Shown here: piece by piece, positions 1-8,359 of the stretch
How positions within the stretch are numbered: position 1 is the stretch's first letter
Layout: the number at the start of each line of letters is the position of its first letter
From: an uncultured Bacteroides sp.
GTDB taxonomy: Bacteria; Bacteroidota; Bacteroidia; Bacteroidales; Bacteroidaceae
Assembly: GCA_949288715.1 (NCBI GenBank)
Contig: CASELH010000011.1
Location: 1 to 55,206, forward strand
DNA length: 55,206 bases
Reading direction: 5' to 3'
Program-made: the position numbers and the translations under genes
Notes under the pieces: model-generated
Told to the model about the DNA's origin: nothing
The model's input: only the letters and a program-made list of their open reading frames with translations
The model's database searches: none

Positions 1-43
1 ACAACTTGAATTCTTCACTGAATACTTTTCGTTCTTTCGACAT
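1..43 (-). CDS. IS3-family transposase OrfA, N-terminal fragment cut by window edge
   Basis: Read on the minus strand from the ATG at 43-41, the first 14 residues are MSKERKVFSEEFKL. This is the typical opening of the HTH_Tnp_1 (OrfA) protein of IS3-family insertion sequences, which binds the element ends. Only 14 codons are inside the window, so the identification rests on a short motif. The gene points away from the mannan operon. Confidence 0.5.
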   Translation of the reverse strand, partial: MSKERKVFSEEFKL

Positions 44-88
44 AGTTATTACACATTTATTTGTTTCTAAATGTGTCTAGGTATGTCA
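44..88. mobile_element. Putative end of the IS element
   Basis: Between the transposase start and about position 88 lies an AT-rich leader. Read on the minus strand it begins TGACATACCTAGACACATTT; IS3-family terminal repeats often begin TGA. The matching end is outside the window, so the boundary at 88 is a guess. Confidence 0.25.
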
Positions 89-127
89 GTAGAAGACACC
101 TGGAGGGCTTCCCACAGGGGCGTTGTG

Positions 128-141
128 CCGGTAAATACCGG
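128..141. promoter_or_regulatory. Perfect palindrome upstream of the mannan operon promoter
   Basis: CCGGTA-AA-TACCGG is a perfect 14-bp inverted repeat just upstream of the -33 element of the promoter at 159-190. The position suits a regulator operator. No regulator gene is adjacent. Confidence 0.3.
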
Positions 142-158
142 AATGTGATAAAATAGTA

Positions 159-190
159 TTGGCTTTTCCGACCGCAATCGCTTACCTTTG
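159..190 (+). promoter_or_regulatory. Bacteroides-type promoter of the mannan operon
   Basis: TTG at 159-161 and TACCTTTG at 183-190 (consensus TAnnTTTG), spaced by 21 bp, match the -33/-7 layout of the Bacteroides primary sigma factor. Transcription would start near 197, giving a leader of about 75 nt before the GH26 start. Confidence 0.55.
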
Positions 191-270
191 TGCTGGCTAA
201 TGCGGACAGGGCATGCTGCGTCTTTGCGCCATGCCGGGCTATCGTATCAATGAAATAGAAGACTTTATAT

Positions 271-1386
271 ATGAAGACAAAAGGATTGTGGGCCGTGCTT
301 TTGGCGGCCGGGATGCTTTCTTCGTGCGGCAACGCTGCCAAGAAGCAACAGACTGTGAGTGAAACGGCGGTAGCCAGAACGCCGGAGACGGAGCGGCTGC
401 TGGCCAACCTGAAGCAAGTGCCCGCCCGGGGCATCATGTTCGGTCACCACGACGACACGGTGTACGGCATCGGCTGGGAGGGCGATGAAGGCCGCTCGGA
501 CGTGCAAAGCGTCTGTGGCGACTATCCCGCCGTCATCAGCTTCGACCTGGGCGAACTGGAACTGGGCGGCGACGCCAGCCTCGACAAAGTGCCTTTCGAC
601 AAAATCAGGAAGGAAATCATCAATCAATACCGGCGCGGCGGCCTGGCCTCTTTGAGCTGGCATCCGCGCAACCCCAAGACCGGGGGCGATGCGTGGGACG
701 TGTCCGACTCCACCGTGGTAAGCTCCATCTTGCCCGGCGGCGCCAACCACGCCAAGTTTGCCGGATGGCTGACACGGGTGTCCGACTTCATCAACTCGTT
801 GCAGACGCCGGAAGGCACAAAAGTCCCCGTGCTGTTCCGTCCCTGGCATGAGCACACGGGCAGCTGGTTCTGGTGGGGTGAAAAACTCTGCTCGGCAAGC
901 AACTACAAGAGCCTGTGGCGCATGACGGTGGACAGCCTGCGTGCCCACGGCGTGGACAATGCCCTTTATGCCTACTCCTCGGGCACAGAGCCGAAGGACA
1001 CCCTGCACTATCTGGAGCGCTATCCGGGCGACGACATCATAGACGTGATAGGCTTCGATGCCTACCAGTTCGACCGCGACGCCTTCCTGGCCTCGTTGGA
1101 CAAGTCGCTCTGCGTGCTCGACACCGTGGCCCGCGCCCATGGCAAGGTCATGGCCATCACCGAGGCCGGCTACGAGGGCGTGCCCGATGCCCGCTGGTGG
1201 ACGGGGACACTGCTGCCTGCCATCGAGAAGTATCCGCTGGCCTACGTGCTGGTGTGGCGCAATGCCCGCGAAAAGGTGACGCACTTCTATGCCCCCTATC
1301 CCGGCCAGGCTTCCGCCAAGGACTTCGTGGACTTCTACAACCATCCGAAGACCCTTTTTGCGAAAGAAGTGAATCTGTATGAGTGA
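271..1386 (+). CDS. GH26 beta-mannanase, lipoprotein
   Basis: 371 aa. The N terminus is a lipoprotein signal with lipobox LSSC (Cys19), so the enzyme is probably anchored to a membrane. The rest is a glycoside hydrolase family 26 TIM barrel: a FGHHDDTVYG segment near residues 52-61, the acid/base motif PWHEHTGSWFWW with Glu194, and the nucleophile motif ITEAGYEG with Glu298. Family members hydrolyse beta-1,4-mannan, and the Bacteroides fragilis homologue releases mannobiose. The next genes (phosphorylase, symporter, epimerase) are exactly those needed to take up and convert mannobiose, which supports the substrate. It is the first gene of the operon, 101 bp before the phosphorylase. Confidence 0.9.
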   Translation: MKTKGLWAVLLAAGMLSSCGNAAKKQQTVSETAVARTPETERLLANLKQVPARGIMFGHHDDTVYGIGWEGDEGRSDVQSVCGDYPAVISFDLGELELGGDASLDKVPFDKIRKEIINQYRRGGLASLSWHPRNPKTGGDAWDVSDSTVVSSILPGGANHAKFAGWLTRVSDFINSLQTPEGTKVPVLFRPWHEHTGSWFWWGEKLCSASNYKSLWRMTVDSLRAHGVDNALYAYSSGTEPKDTLHYLERYPGDDIIDVIGFDAYQFDRDAFLASLDKSLCVLDTVARAHGKVMAITEAGYEGVPDARWWTGTLLPAIEKYPLAYVLVWRNAREKVTHFYAPYPGQASAKDFVDFYNHPKTLFAKEVNLYE

Positions 1387-1389
1387 AAG

Positions 1390-1470
1390 GGAAATTTAGC
1401 GCGCACTTATTTTTCATCCGTGTCATCTGCGGATGAAAAATAAACACATAGCACAGCCCGATAAATTATC
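1390..1470. repeat. Intergenic palindrome H1 with bracket motifs
   Basis: A perfect 14-bp stem (1407-1420 with 1430-1443, loop of 9 nt) lies between GGAAATTTAG at 1390-1399 and GATAAATTATC at 1460-1470. The same brackets flank palindromes at 4278, 8194 and 33971. The right bracket ends 16 nt before the next start codon. Confidence 0.75.
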
Positions 1471-1486
1471 ATAATAATAATTAGAC

Positions 1487-2686
1487 ATGAAACCGTTTGC
1501 AGAAAAAGTACAAGCGCTCCTCGACAAGCATGAGGAGCTCATTACGAGAAAGAACATTCCCTTGGAAGACGGGAATGGCATATATACACGCTATCAATAT
1601 CCGGTAGTCACCGCTGCCCACACGCCGGTGTTCTGGCGCTACGACCTGGATGAAGAGACCAATCCCTACCTGATGGAGCGCATCGGGGTGAATGCCGTGA
1701 TGAACTCGGGCGCCATGAAGTGGCAGGGCAAATACCTGCTGATGGTGCGCGTGGAAGGCGCCGACCGAAAGTCGTTCTTCGCCGTGGCCGAAAGCCCCAA
1801 CGGGGTAGACAACTTCCGCTTTTGGGATTACCCGGTGACGATGCCCGAAGACGTGGTGCCCGCCACCAATGTGTACGACATGCGCCTCACCGCCCACGAG
1901 GACGGCTGGATTTACGGTGTGTTCTGTGCCGAGCGTCACGACGACACCGCCCCGGCGGGCGACCTGTCCGCCGCCACGGCCACGGCCGGCATAGCCCGCA
2001 CCAAAGACCTGGTGAACTGGGAGCGCCTGCCCGACTTGAAATCTAAAAGCCAGCAGCGCAACGTGGTGCTTCACCCCGAGTTTGTGGACGGCAAATACGC
2101 CTTCTACACCCGTCCGCAGGATGGATTCATTGATACGGGCAGTGGCGGAGGCATCGGCTGGGCGCTGGTGGACGACATTACACACGCCGAGGTACGGGAG
2201 GAGACCATCATCGACCGCCGCTACTACCACACCATCAAGGAGGTGAAGAACGGCGAGGGACCTCACCCTATCAAGACGCCCCAAGGCTGGCTGCACCTGG
2301 CTCACGGCGTGCGTGCCTGCGCCGCCGGCTTGCGCTACGTGCTCTACCTGTACATGACGGCACTCGACGACCCCACGCGGGTGATAGCCTCGCCCGCCGG
2401 AGCCTTCATGGTGCCCGAAGGGGAGGAGCGTGTGGGCGACGTGAGCAACGTGCTCTTCTCCAACGGGTGGATAGCCGATGAAGACGGCAAGGTGTTCATC
2501 TACTACGCCTCGTCGGACACGCGGATGCACGTGGCCACCTCTACCGTGGACAAGCTGGTGGACTACTGTCTGCACACGCCCGCCGATGGCTTCATCTCGT
2601 CGGCCTGCGTGGCAACAAGAAAGGGGCTTATCGAGCGGAACCTGAAGCTCATGCCTGCCTTGCAGACGGGCCTTGGAAGGCCGTAA
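1487..2686 (+). CDS. GH130 4-O-beta-D-mannosyl-D-glucose phosphorylase
   Basis: 399 aa, cytoplasmic (no signal peptide). It is a five-bladed beta-propeller glycoside phosphorylase of family GH130. The segment [13 protein letters not shown] places an aspartate at residue 131, the position of the catalytic general acid in the characterised B. fragilis enzyme (BfMGP). The known reaction is mannosyl-glucose plus phosphate giving mannose 1-phosphate plus glucose. Its substrate would be produced from mannobiose by the epimerase encoded at 4534. The order GH26, GH130, symporter, epimerase matches the experimentally described B. fragilis mannan pathway. Identification is strong; substrate specificity is inferred from context. 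Confidence 0.92.
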   Translation: MKPFAEKVQALLDKHEELITRKNIPLEDGNGIYTRYQYPVVTAAHTPVFWRYDLDEETNPYLMERIGVNAVMNSGAMKWQGKYLLMVRVEGADRKSFFAVAESPNGVDNFRFWDYPVTMPEDVVPATNVYDMRLTAHEDGWIYGVFCAERHDDTAPAGDLSAATATAGIARTKDLVNWERLPDLKSKSQQRNVVLHPEFVDGKYAFYTRPQDGFIDTGSGGGIGWALVDDITHAEVREETIIDRRYYHTIKEVKNGEGPHPIKTPQGWLHLAHGVRACAAGLRYVLYLYMTALDDPTRVIASPAGAFMVPEGEERVGDVSNVLFSNGWIADEDGKVFIYYASSDTRMHVATSTVDKLVDYCLHTPADGFISSACVATRKGLIERNLKLMPALQTGLGRP

Positions 2687-2736
2687 CCGGCGGGCGGATA
2701 CCGAATGTGCTACCTTATTTTTTTGTTCATCAAGAA

Positions 2737-2846
2737 TAATGTGTTACTTTAGCGGCATCAAAGTGCTGCCCTTGCGCTGTCAAGGCAATACTTTGCTGCT
2801 GCCAAGGTAATACATTGGCAACGGGAATGTAATACTTTGTCCGGCA
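2737..2846. repeat. 22-bp-period direct repeat array, five units (T1)
   Basis: Five consecutive 22-bp units start at 2737, 2759, 2781, 2803 and 2825. A core near TAATACTTTG is recognisable in four of them, while the other half of each unit varies. It fills most of the 212-bp gap between the phosphorylase and the symporter. There is no ORF and no obvious stem. Confidence 0.65.
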
Positions 2847-2898
2847 GGGGGCAGGAGCGAACAGATTATTTACTTTTTATATAAACTGAAATTATATC

Positions 2899-4275
2899 AT
2901 GGCAACACTGAAAGAAAAAATCGGCTACGGCTTTGGCGACATGTCTTCTTCCATGTTCTGGAAGATATTCTCTTACTATTTACCTTTCTTCTACTCCAAC
3001 ATTTTCGGGCTGAGCCTGGCCGATGCGGGCGTGCTGATGCTGGTGACACGCATCTGGGATGCGGTGTCCGACCCGATGATGGGCGTCATTGCCGACCGCA
3101 CGCACACCCGTTGGGGCAAGTATCGCCCTTACCTGCTCTGGGTGGCTGCGCCGTTTGCCATAGCGGGCATTCTGCTCTTTACCACGCCCGACTTCAGCCC
3201 CACGGGTAAGCTGGTGTGGGCTTACGTCACCTACATCTTGATGATGACCGTCTACACGGGCATCAACGTGCCCTACGGTGCTATGCTGGGGGTGATGACC
3301 GATGACTCGAACACCAAGACCGTGTTCTCCTCCTACCGCATGTTCTTTGCCTACGGCGGCAGCTTCATCGCCTTGGGGGCTTGGGAGCCGTTGTGCAAAT
3401 GGTTTGGCTCGATGGGCCATTCCGATACGCAGTGCTGGCAGTATGCTATGGTTACCATAGCCTGCATTTGCTTCGTAGGCTTCCTGCTGTGCTTCAGCAT
3501 GACGCGCGAGCACGTCAAGGCCGCTCCCGGAAAGTCGGTAGGCAAGGATGTGAAGTCGCTGGTGCACAACGCTCCTTGGTGGATTCTGAACGGGGCTGCC
3601 CTGCTTTCCAACTCCTTCAACACGGTGCGTGGCGCCACGGCTGCTTATTTCTTTAAGGACTACATCAGTGCCAATGCATTTCTGGACTTCGGCGCCTTCA
3701 ACCTCGTGCTCTACGCCGGGCTATTCCTCATGGTGGGCGAGGTGTGCAACATGCTGGGCGTGGCGCTCACGGTGCCCATCTCCGTGCGCCTGGGCAAAAA
3801 GTCTACCTACATGCTTTCGCTCGTGGCGCTGATTGTGCTGAGCGTCATCTTCTTCTTCCTGCCCAACACGCCGGCAGGCTGGTGGCTGATGTTGCTCTTC
3901 CAAATACTGATATCCATCTTCACAGGCATCATCTCCCCGCTGATATGGAGCATGTATGCCGATGTGGCCGACTATGCCGAGCATAAGGACGGCACTGCCT
4001 CCACGGGGCTCATCTTCTCCTCCGGCTCCATGGCGCAGAAGTTCGGCGGCGCTTTTGCCGGCTGGGCGGTGATGGCGCTGTTGGCAGCCTTTGGTTACAA
4101 CACCGCGGCCGATGCCGTGCAGACGCCCGAGGCCTTGGACGGCTTGCGCTACCTCATGAGCTTCATTCCCGCCGCCATAGCCGCGCTCTCCATCCTGGTG
4201 CTGCTCATCTATCCGCTGAACCGCACGCGCATGGCTGCCATCAATGCCGAGTTGAAGGAGCGGAGAGGGGCGTAA
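2899..4275 (+). CDS. GPH-family sugar:cation symporter (probable mannobiose transporter)
   Basis: 458 aa, about 12 hydrophobic segments, inner membrane. The N terminus (KIGYGFGDMSSSMFWK) and the DPMMGVIADRTHTRWGKYRPY loop near residues 60-77 are signatures of the glycoside-pentoside-hexuronide:cation symporter branch of the major facilitator superfamily. Lying between the mannosylglucose phosphorylase and the mannobiose epimerase, it most likely imports mannobiose or short manno-oligosaccharides from the periplasm. The B. fragilis operon has a symporter at the same place. Substrate and coupling ion are inferred. Confidence 0.85.
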   Translation: MATLKEKIGYGFGDMSSSMFWKIFSYYLPFFYSNIFGLSLADAGVLMLVTRIWDAVSDPMMGVIADRTHTRWGKYRPYLLWVAAPFAIAGILLFTTPDFSPTGKLVWAYVTYILMMTVYTGINVPYGAMLGVMTDDSNTKTVFSSYRMFFAYGGSFIALGAWEPLCKWFGSMGHSDTQCWQYAMVTIACICFVGFLLCFSMTREHVKAAPGKSVGKDVKSLVHNAPWWILNGAALLSNSFNTVRGATAAYFFKDYISANAFLDFGAFNLVLYAGLFLMVGEVCNMLGVALTVPISVRLGKKSTYMLSLVALIVLSVIFFFLPNTPAGWWLMLLFQILISIFTGIISPLIWSMYADVADYAEHKDGTASTGLIFSSGSMAQKFGGAFAGWAVMALLAAFGYNTAADAVQTPEALDGLRYLMSFIPAAIAALSILVLLIYPLNRTRMAAINAELKERRGA

Positions 4276-4277
4276 AT

Positions 4278-4515
4278 GGGAATTTAGTCGTGTGTTTCCG
4301 ATGGCACGCAGATGACGCAGATAGGGCAGATGAACGCAGATTCTTAAGGGCTGCGCCATGGTATCTGTCATTCTGAACGCAGTGAAGAATCTCCTATTAT
4401 GTGAGAGATGCTTCACTTACGTTCAGCATGACGAAAAGAAAAAATCTGCGGTCATCTGCGCCCGTCTGCGTCATCTGCGTGCCATCGCACACACAACGCA
4501 GCCCGATAAATTATC
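4278..4515. repeat. Intergenic nested palindrome H2 with bracket motifs
   Basis: 238 bp from GGGAATTTAG (4278-4287) to GATAAATTATC (4505-4515). The outer arms are tandem 9-10-mers of the type ACGCAGATG on the left and CATCTGCGT on the right. Inside is a second hairpin with arms beginning GTCATTCTGAACGCAGTGAA and ending CGTTCAGCATGAC. The same nested design recurs at 33971-34174. Confidence 0.75.
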
Positions 4516-4533
4516 ATTTTAAAACGAATCTAT

Positions 4534-5727
4534 ATGGACCTGCAACAACTAAAGCGGGAAGTGGAGGAAGAACTGACCCGCAACATCTTTCCCTTTTGGA
4601 TGGACAAAATGACGGACAACGTGCATGGGGGCTTCTATGGCCGCATGACGGGCACGGACGTGCTGATGCCGGAGGCCGAGAAAGGCGCCGTGCTCAACAC
4701 GCGCATCCTGTGGACCTTCTCCGCTGCTTACCGCCTGCTGGGGCGTGAGGAGTATCTGGCCACGGCCACCCGCGCCAAGCGTTATCTTATCGACCATTTC
4801 TATGATAAAGAGTATGGCGGCGTGTATTGGTCGCTCGATTGCGAAGGCCGTCCGCTCGATGCGAAGAAGCAGATTTATGCTCTTGGCTTTGCCATCTACG
4901 GCTTGAGCGAGTACCACCGGGCCACGGGCGACCAGGAAGCCCTGGACTATGCCATCCGCCTCTTTGACAGCATCGAACAACACAGCTTCGACCCCCGGCT
5001 GAACGGCTATTGCGAAGCCCTTGCCCGTGATTGGGGCGAGCTGGCCGACATGCGCCTCAGTGACAAGGACGAAAACGAGCGCAAGACCATGAACACGCAC
5101 CTGCACATCCTCGAGCCGTATGCCAACCTGTACCGGGTGTGGAAAGATGAACGTCTGCAGCGGCAGTTGCGCAACCTGATAGTGCTGTTTACCGATAAAA
5201 TCTTGAACCCTGCCACGGGCCATCTGGAGCTGTTCTTCAGCGACGACTGGCGGAGCAAATACCGCATCATATCCTATGGGCACGACATTGAGGCCTCGTG
5301 GCTCATTCACGAAGCTGTCCTGGTGCTGGGCGACAAGGCCCTGCTGGAGAAGGTGGAGCCGTTGGTGGAATTCATTGCCGCCGCAGCCGGCGAAGGCATA
5401 GCCCCCGATGGCGGCATGGTTTATGAGACGTTTGTCGACAAGGCGCAGACAGATACCGACCGCCACTGGTGGGTGCAGGCCGAGAATGTGGTGGGGCACG
5501 TCAACCTCTACCAGCATTTCGGCGATGAGGTGGCGTTGCAGAAGGCATTCCGCAGTTGGGACTTCATCAAGCAGCACCTTGTAGACCATGAACACGGCGA
5601 GTGGCATTGGAGCATCCACGCCGACGGCACGGTGAATGTCGTCGACGACAAGGCCGGATTTTGGAAGTGCCCCTATCACAACGGACGCATGTGCATGGAG
5701 ATAATGGAGCGTTTTGCTCACTTTTAG
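4534..5727 (+). CDS. Cellobiose/mannobiose 2-epimerase
   Basis: 397 aa, cytoplasmic, an (alpha/alpha)6 barrel of the N-acylglucosamine 2-epimerase superfamily. Motifs agree with cellobiose 2-epimerases: NTRILWTFSAAYR (Arg57), YGHDIEASWLIHEA (His250, Glu253) and the C-terminal FWKCPYHNGRMCME (His382). The reaction is C2 epimerisation of the reducing-end sugar; in this operon it would convert mannobiose to mannosyl-glucose, the substrate of the GH130 phosphorylase. It is the last gene of the mannan operon. The residue assignments come from motif comparison and are inferred. The start at 4534 lies 18 nt after the GATAAATTATC bracket of palindrome H2. Confidence 0.92.
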   Translation: MDLQQLKREVEEELTRNIFPFWMDKMTDNVHGGFYGRMTGTDVLMPEAEKGAVLNTRILWTFSAAYRLLGREEYLATATRAKRYLIDHFYDKEYGGVYWSLDCEGRPLDAKKQIYALGFAIYGLSEYHRATGDQEALDYAIRLFDSIEQHSFDPRLNGYCEALARDWGELADMRLSDKDENERKTMNTHLHILEPYANLYRVWKDERLQRQLRNLIVLFTDKILNPATGHLELFFSDDWRSKYRIISYGHDIEASWLIHEAVLVLGDKALLEKVEPLVEFIAAAAGEGIAPDGGMVYETFVDKAQTDTDRHWWVQAENVVGHVNLYQHFGDEVALQKAFRSWDFIKQHLVDHEHGEWHWSIHADGTVNVVDDKAGFWKCPYHNGRMCMEIMERFAHF

Positions 5728-5760
5728 TGTATCGGCGGCTTTTTTTCCATTATTTATTTC

Positions 5761-5768
5761 TACATTTG
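5761..5768 (+). promoter_or_regulatory. Promoter -7 element for rsmI
   Basis: TACATTTG fits the Bacteroides -7 consensus TAnnTTTG, 28 bp before the rsmI start. A T-run lies upstream, but no clear -33 TTTG is present. Confidence 0.4.
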
Positions 5769-5796
5769 TGGCGTTAAGCAACGGAGTGAAATAAAG

Positions 5797-6471
5797 ATGG
5801 GAAAACTGTATGTAGTGCCTACCCCGATAGGGAATCTGGAGGACATGACCTTTCGTGCGATACGAATCTTGAAGGAGGCCGACCTGGTGCTGGCTGAAGA
5901 TACGCGCACGTCGGGCATCTTGCTGAAGCATTTTGAGATAAAGAATGCCATGCAGTCGCACCATAAGTTCAATGAGCACCAGACGGTGGAAAGCATTGTC
6001 CGCCGCATACAAGGTGGCGAAACGGTGGCCTTGGTGTCCGATGCCGGCACGCCCGGCATATCCGACCCCGGCTTCCTGGTGGTGCGCGAGTGCGTGCGCA
6101 ATGGTCTTGAGGTGCAATGCCTGCCCGGGGCAACGGCTTTTGTCCCTGCACTGGTGGCCTCCGGCTTGCCGTGCGACCGTTTCTGCTTCGAGGGCTTCCT
6201 TCCCCAGAAAAAAGGGCGGCAAACACGCTTGAAGGCATTGGCCGCCGAATCCCGAACCATCGTATTTTACGAATCCCCTTACCGCTTGGTCAAAACGCTG
6301 GGGCAATTGGCCGAAGTCTTTGGGGGCGAGCGCCCTGCTTCCGTTTCCCGCGAATTGTCCAAGGTGCACGAGGAGACCGTGCGCGGCACGCTGAGCGAGT
6401 TGTCGGCACACTTCACGGCCCATGAGCCTCGGGGAGAGATTGTCATCGTGGTGGGTGGTGCCGATGAGTGA
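5797..6471 (+). CDS. rsmI: 16S rRNA (cytidine1402-2'-O)-methyltransferase RsmI
   Basis: 224 aa. The opening KLYVVPTPIGNLEDMTFRAI and the segment VSDAGTPGISDPG (near residues 80-92) are diagnostic for the tetrapyrrole-methylase fold enzyme RsmI, which 2'-O-methylates C1402 in the decoding centre of 16S rRNA using S-adenosylmethionine. The length fits the shorter Bacteroidetes form, without the C-terminal extension of the E. coli protein (286 aa). It has its own -7 element at 5761, so it is probably separate from the mannan operon. Confidence 0.95.
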   Translation: MGKLYVVPTPIGNLEDMTFRAIRILKEADLVLAEDTRTSGILLKHFEIKNAMQSHHKFNEHQTVESIVRRIQGGETVALVSDAGTPGISDPGFLVVRECVRNGLEVQCLPGATAFVPALVASGLPCDRFCFEGFLPQKKGRQTRLKALAAESRTIVFYESPYRLVKTLGQLAEVFGGERPASVSRELSKVHEETVRGTLSELSAHFTAHEPRGEIVIVVGGADE

Positions 6472-6511
6472 GAATAACTTCATTAATCCAAATAAGTAAA
6501 AATTAGAACGT

Positions 6512-7393
6512 ATGAAAAAGTTAGCTATTTCAATGATGGTCGTGGCTGCCGTAATGGCTTCGTGCGACGGGCTGACCGGCGGCGGGAAGAAGCAGCTGCA
6601 AGCCCAAAACGACTCTTTACGCATGGAGTTGAACCAACGCGATGCGGAACTGGATGACATGATGGGTACTTTTAATGAGATATCGGAAGGATTCCGCGAA
6701 ATCAGTGAGGCTGAAAATCGTGTGGACTTGCAGCGTGGCGCCGTGAGTGAAGGCTCGCTGACGGCCAAGCAACAGATAGCTTCCGACATAGAGTTTATCC
6801 GCAAGCAGATGGAGGAAAACAAGCAGCAGATAGCCAAGTTGCAAGACATGCTGAAGAGCAGCCGGAACAACTCCGCCCAGCTGAAGAAAGCAGTAGAGTC
6901 GCTGACAAAAGAGTTGGCCGAGAAGACCCGCCATATTGAGGAACTGCAAGCCGAACTGGCTTCACGCAACATTCGCATACAAGAGTTGGATGCCACAGTG
7001 ACAGGCCTTACCGCCGAGAAAGAAGAACTGGTGGCAGAGAATGAGGCTAAAGCGGAAACTGTTGCCGCACAAGACAAGGAACTGAATACCGCTTGGTTCG
7101 TATTTGGCACCAAGAAGGAATTGAAAGACCAGCGCATACTCTCCAAGAGTGGCCTCTTCAAGAAAGGGCAGGTGCTGAAGGCTGCCGATGTCAATCTTGA
7201 TTATTTCACCCAGATAGATATCCGTACCACCCGTGAAATAAAGCTCTACAGCAATGATGCCGAGGTACTCACCACCCATCCGGCCGGAACCTATTCTTTG
7301 GAAGAAGACGGCAAAGGGCAGCTTACGCTGAAAATCAACAATCCCGAGGCATTCTGGAGCATCTCCAAATACTTGGTTATCCAGGTGAAGTAG
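6512..7393 (+). CDS. Coiled-coil lipoprotein (possible Cbp1-like adhesin)
   Basis: 293 aa. A lipoprotein signal ends in VMASC (Cys18). Residues about 25-200 are heptad-rich and charged (long predicted coiled coil), followed by a compact C-terminal domain with FGTKKELKDQRILSKSG and repeated beta-strand-like stretches. Size and layout resemble a Bacteroides family annotated as Cbp1 collagen-binding adhesin, but I cannot confirm that without a search, so the function is open. It starts 40 bp after rsmI and ends 97 bp before the HAD gene. It is probably attached to a membrane facing the periplasm or the surface. Confidence 0.7.
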   Translation: MKKLAISMMVVAAVMASCDGLTGGGKKQLQAQNDSLRMELNQRDAELDDMMGTFNEISEGFREISEAENRVDLQRGAVSEGSLTAKQQIASDIEFIRKQMEENKQQIAKLQDMLKSSRNNSAQLKKAVESLTKELAEKTRHIEELQAELASRNIRIQELDATVTGLTAEKEELVAENEAKAETVAAQDKELNTAWFVFGTKKELKDQRILSKSGLFKKGQVLKAADVNLDYFTQIDIRTTREIKLYSNDAEVLTTHPAGTYSLEEDGKGQLTLKINNPEAFWSISKYLVIQVK

Positions 7394-7490
7394 GGGAGAG
7401 TTGATAGGCGATATATTATAAATAGGTGTGAGGGATGGAGGTTTGCACAGCAGTGTGCCTTTATCCCTCATGTTTCTATCATACTTTTTC

Positions 7491-8183
7491 ATGTATAAGA
7501 ATCTCTTTTTTGACCTTGATGATACGCTGTGGGCTTTCTCGGAAAATGCTTACGACACTTTTCGGGAGATGTACGAAAAGCACCATTACGGCCGCTACTT
7601 CCACTCTTTCAGTCATTTTTACGACCTGTACCAGCTGCGTAACCGCGAACTGTGGGCCGAATATGCCGATGGCAAGGTGACGAAAGACGAACTGAACCGC
7701 CGACGTTTCCTGTATCCGTTGCAAGCGGTGGGGGTAGAAGACGCCGCTTTGGCGAAGCAGTTCTCCGATGATTTCTTTGCTGTGATACCCACCAAGTCCA
7801 AGCTGATGCCCCATGCAGACGAAGTGCTGGACTACCTGCATGGGCGGGGCTACCGCCTTTACATCCTTTCCAACGGCTTCCGGGAGTTGCAATGCCGCAA
7901 GATGCGTTCGGCAGGCATAGACCATTATTTCAGGAAGGTGGTGCTGTCCGACGACATCGGGGTGCTGAAGCCCTGGCTGCCTATCTTCCACTTCGCCCTC
8001 TCGGCTACGCAATCGCAGTTGCACGAGTCGCTGATGATAGGCGACAGTTGGGAGAGCGATGTGACAGGAGCCCGCGGGGCCGGCATGAACCAGGTGTTTT
8101 ACGACCCCGCAGGACAAGATGACTTACCTTTCCGCCCCACCTATCACATCCGTGACTTGAGAGAGCTGGAAGAGATTCTTTGA
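7491..8183 (+). CDS. YjjG-like HAD phosphatase (nucleotidase)
   Basis: 230 aa from the ATG at 7491. An in-frame upstream start at 7428 exists, but the family begins MYKNLFFDLDDTLW, so 7491 is preferred. HAD motif I is DLDDT (Asp8, Asp10), motif II is in YILSNGF, the motif III lysine is in GVLKPWLPIF, and motif IV is MIGDSWESDVTGA. The cap and overall sequence fit the YjjG group of house-cleaning nucleotidases that hydrolyse pyrimidine nucleoside monophosphates. The substrate is inferred from the family. Cytoplasmic. Confidence 0.85.
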   Translation: MYKNLFFDLDDTLWAFSENAYDTFREMYEKHHYGRYFHSFSHFYDLYQLRNRELWAEYADGKVTKDELNRRRFLYPLQAVGVEDAALAKQFSDDFFAVIPTKSKLMPHADEVLDYLHGRGYRLYILSNGFRELQCRKMRSAGIDHYFRKVVLSDDIGVLKPWLPIFHFALSATQSQLHESLMIGDSWESDVTGARGAGMNQVFYDPAGQDDLPFRPTYHIRDLRELEEIL

Positions 8184-8193
8184 AAGTTGAAAT

Positions 8194-8349
8194 GGGAATT
8201 TAGTTTAGTGATGAGTGGTTAGTGATAAGTGATTAATACGTGCAATAAGGAGGTGGTAACTGATTCCCCTCCTCCGGGGAGGAGAATTCAGTTACCACAG
8301 CGTATTAATCACTAATCACTAAACGCTAAACACTAACAGATAAATTATC
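8194..8349. repeat. Heptad palindrome H3 with bracket motifs
   Basis: Bracketed by GGGAATTTAG (8194-8203) and GATAAATTATC (8339-8349). The left arm is five 7-bp units of the TTAGTGA type (8204-8238) and the right arm is five complementary units (8303-8337). The centre is another hairpin with GTGGTAACTGA opposite TCAGTTACCAC and an inner CCCCTCC/GGGGAGG stem. The right bracket ends 10 nt before the marC start. Confidence 0.8.
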
Positions 8350-8359
8350 ATTTATTATT

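Noticed and set aside
4549-7194. 881-codon open frame on the minus strand
   Set aside because: It lies antisense to the epimerase, rsmI and lipoprotein genes, all clear family members. It is a by-product of GC-rich codon use.
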